Source: Raineya sp964654605 (GTDB lineage: Bacteria > Bacteroidota > Bacteroidia > Cytophagales > Thermonemataceae). From it: a stretch of 7,462 nt of DNA. Both the position numbers and the translations under genes were made by a program. The stretch's first letter is position 1, and each line of letters begins with the position of its first letter. The stretch covers positions 1-7,462 of the forward strand of contig CAZZLW010000013.1 in the NCBI GenBank assembly GCA_964654605.1, given 5' to 3'. The notes beneath the pieces were generated by a model. The model did no database searches and was not told the DNA's origin. It saw nothing but the letters and a program-made list of their open reading frames with translations. Shown piece after piece: positions 6,487 to 7,462 of this stretch.

Positions 6487-7066
6487 TTTGCCCAAACCCA
6501 CTGAAAATCCTTGGCAAATTCTGCAATCCAAAGATATTTACGAGAACCCTTGGATTAAAGTCCGCGAGGATAAAGTTATCAATCCCAGTGGCAACGAGGG
6601 TATCTACGGCACTGTAAGTTTCAAAAACAAAGCTATTGGTATTATTCCTATTGACGAAAATGGCTTTACGTGGCTGGTAGGGCAATATCGCTACCCTCTG
6701 AACGAATATAGCTGGGAAATTCCTATGGGGGGCGGGAAAGTGATTTTCCCTTCACAAAAATCTTTTGAAGAGCAAATTTTAGAAGCCGCCCAAAGAGAAC
6801 TATGGGAGGAAACGGGTATTGTTGCCGAAAAATGGACAAAAATTGCTCGTATTCACACCTCTAACTCTGTAACAGATGAAGAGGGGTTTGTGTTTGTTGC
6901 CGAAAATCTTACATTCGGAAGCAATGCCCCCGAAGAAACCGAAGCACTACTCATCAAAAAGGTACATTTAAGTACAGCTCTGCATTGGGTTCTTACCGAT
7001 GAAATCACAGATGCAATCAGTATGATTGGCATACTGAAAGTGTGTAAATTGAAAGGAATTAGCTAA
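6464..7066 (+). CDS. NUDIX hydrolase, ADP-ribose pyrophosphatase-like
   Basis: NUDIX enzymes split nucleoside diphosphates linked to another group. The overall pattern here (ENPWIKVREDKVINPSG, then WLVGQYRYPLNEYSWEIPMGGG) resembles ADP-ribose/sugar-nucleotide pyrophosphatases, but the substrate is not proven. Within 200 residues the metal-binding core of the Nudix box is intact: E103, then R111-E112-L-W-E115-E116-T-G118-I. The leading glycine (G91) sits 20 residues before R111 rather than the canonical 14, so about six residues are inserted in the loop. The frame has no other Met before residue 88, so the ATG at 6464 inside purS is the likely start, with a 23-base overlap. Co-expression with purS links the enzyme loosely to nucleotide metabolism. 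The stop codon overlaps a promoter candidate for the next gene. Confidence 0.88.
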   Translation: MKKLSEDNLPKPTENPWQILQSKDIYENPWIKVREDKVINPSGNEGIYGTVSFKNKAIGIIPIDENGFTWLVGQYRYPLNEYSWEIPMGGGKVIFPSQKSFEEQILEAAQRELWEETGIVAEKWTKIARIHTSNSVTDEEGFVFVAENLTFGSNAPEETEALLIKKVHLSTALHWVLTDEITDAISMIGILKVCKLKGIS

Positions 7067-7071
7067 ATTTG
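7041..7071 (+). promoter_or_regulatory. Candidate promoter for the right nuclease gene
   Basis: TAAATTTG (7064-7071) matches the -7 consensus TAnnTTTG exactly and includes the stop codon of the NUDIX gene. TGTG (7041-7044), three of four bases of the -33 TTTG, lies 19 bases upstream. The -7 box ends 16 bases before the ATG at 7088, exactly as for the left nuclease gene. Simple read-through from the NUDIX gene, only 21 bases upstream, is the alternative. Confidence 0.45.
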
Positions 7072-7087
7072 CAAGAAATTTCAAACT

Positions 7088-7462
7088 ATGCAAATTCTTA
7101 ATCCGCTGTATGATGTTGTATTCAAGTATTTAATGGAGGACAACAAAGTCGCCAAACTTTTGCTTTCGGCTCTCATTGGGCAAGAAATTTTGGAACTTAT
7201 CTTTTTGCCACAAGAGTTCCTTGCTGATTTTGACTTTGAGGAAGCCCGAAAGCGTCAGCAAGAAAACCCCAGCATACAACTCACATCAGGACTTACCGTC
7301 TATCGCATAGATTTTTCTGCTAAAATTCGCACCGAAACAGGAGAGGAAAAAATCATTATTATTGAGGTGCAGAAAAGCAAGCTCACCAGCGATATGATAC
7401 GATTTAGAACCTATTTGGGCAGTCAATATGCAAAAAAAGAGTATTTTTATTGGGTAACTTCT
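7088..7462 (+). CDS. PD-(D/E)XK nuclease-family protein, C-terminus beyond the window
   Basis: The frame is open from the ATG at 7088 to the right edge, 125 codons with no stop. The product begins MQILNPLYDVVFKYLMEDNK, with the D-x-x-x-K box (D9, K13) seen in the Rpn/PDDEXK_2 group. It continues with a helix ending in LLLSALIGQEILEL. The nuclease core is D75 in VYRIDF and E93-V-Q95-K96 in IIIIEVQK, a D...ExQK active site. This is the same superfamily as the gene at the left edge. However, the spacing between N-terminal box and core is longer and the sequence around the core differs, so it is a separate subgroup, not a recent duplicate. The family is linked to DNA cleavage and putative transposase-like recombination; the actual role is unknown. 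It follows the NUDIX gene by 21 bases but may have its own promoter. Confidence 0.8.
   Translation, partial: MQILNPLYDVVFKYLMEDNKVAKLLLSALIGQEILELIFLPQEFLADFDFEEARKRQQENPSIQLTSGLTVYRIDFSAKIRTETGEEKIIIIEVQKSKLTSDMIRFRTYLGSQYAKKEYFYWVTS

Noticed and set aside
1..7462. The whole window as a composite mobile element bounded by the two nuclease genes
   Set aside because: The interior is core metabolism and repair genes with conserved Bacteroidota arrangements, and no terminal inverted repeats, target duplications or integrase genes were seen.

Overview
The window looks like chromosomal DNA from a member of the Bacteroidota, probably a Cytophagales-type gliding or aquatic lineage. The reasons are the AT-rich intergenic DNA, the poor use of Shine-Dalgarno sites, several matches to the Bacteroidota promoter (TTTG, about 19-21 bases, then TAnnTTTG), the folP-cdaA gene pair typical of this phylum, and PD-(D/E)XK nuclease-family genes common in these genomes. 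The phylum is inferred from these features; no species can be named.

The left part, positions 1-4342, is entirely minus strand. Read in the direction of transcription it runs: siaB-like kinase (4342-3788), siaC-like phosphoprotein (3619-3230), ruvB (3221-2190), APC-family amino acid permease (2178-802), and then a PD-(D/E)XK nuclease gene (from 674) cut by the window edge. The siaC-ruvB gap is 8 bases and the ruvB-permease gap is 11 bases, so these three probably share a transcript. A strong promoter match lies ahead of siaB, and no canonical promoter is visible between siaB and siaC. The nuclease gene has its own promoter candidate.

The right part, from 4430, is entirely plus strand: folP (dihydropteroate synthase), cdaA (diadenylate cyclase, 2 bases after folP), purS (FGAM synthase small subunit), a NUDIX hydrolase whose start lies inside the end of purS, and a second PD-(D/E)XK nuclease gene cut by the right edge. 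The only divergent intergenic region is 4343-4429.

Functionally the window joins two signalling modules back to back: a Sia-type phosphorylation switch and a c-di-AMP synthase. Around them are folate, purine and DNA-repair housekeeping genes. The two edge-truncated nuclease genes belong to distinct subgroups, yet they share an almost identical promoter and leader placed at the same distance from the start codon. That shared unit is the most unusual pattern seen here. No RNA gene, CRISPR array, IS element or replication origin was recognised. No stretch longer than 168 bases lacks a gene.
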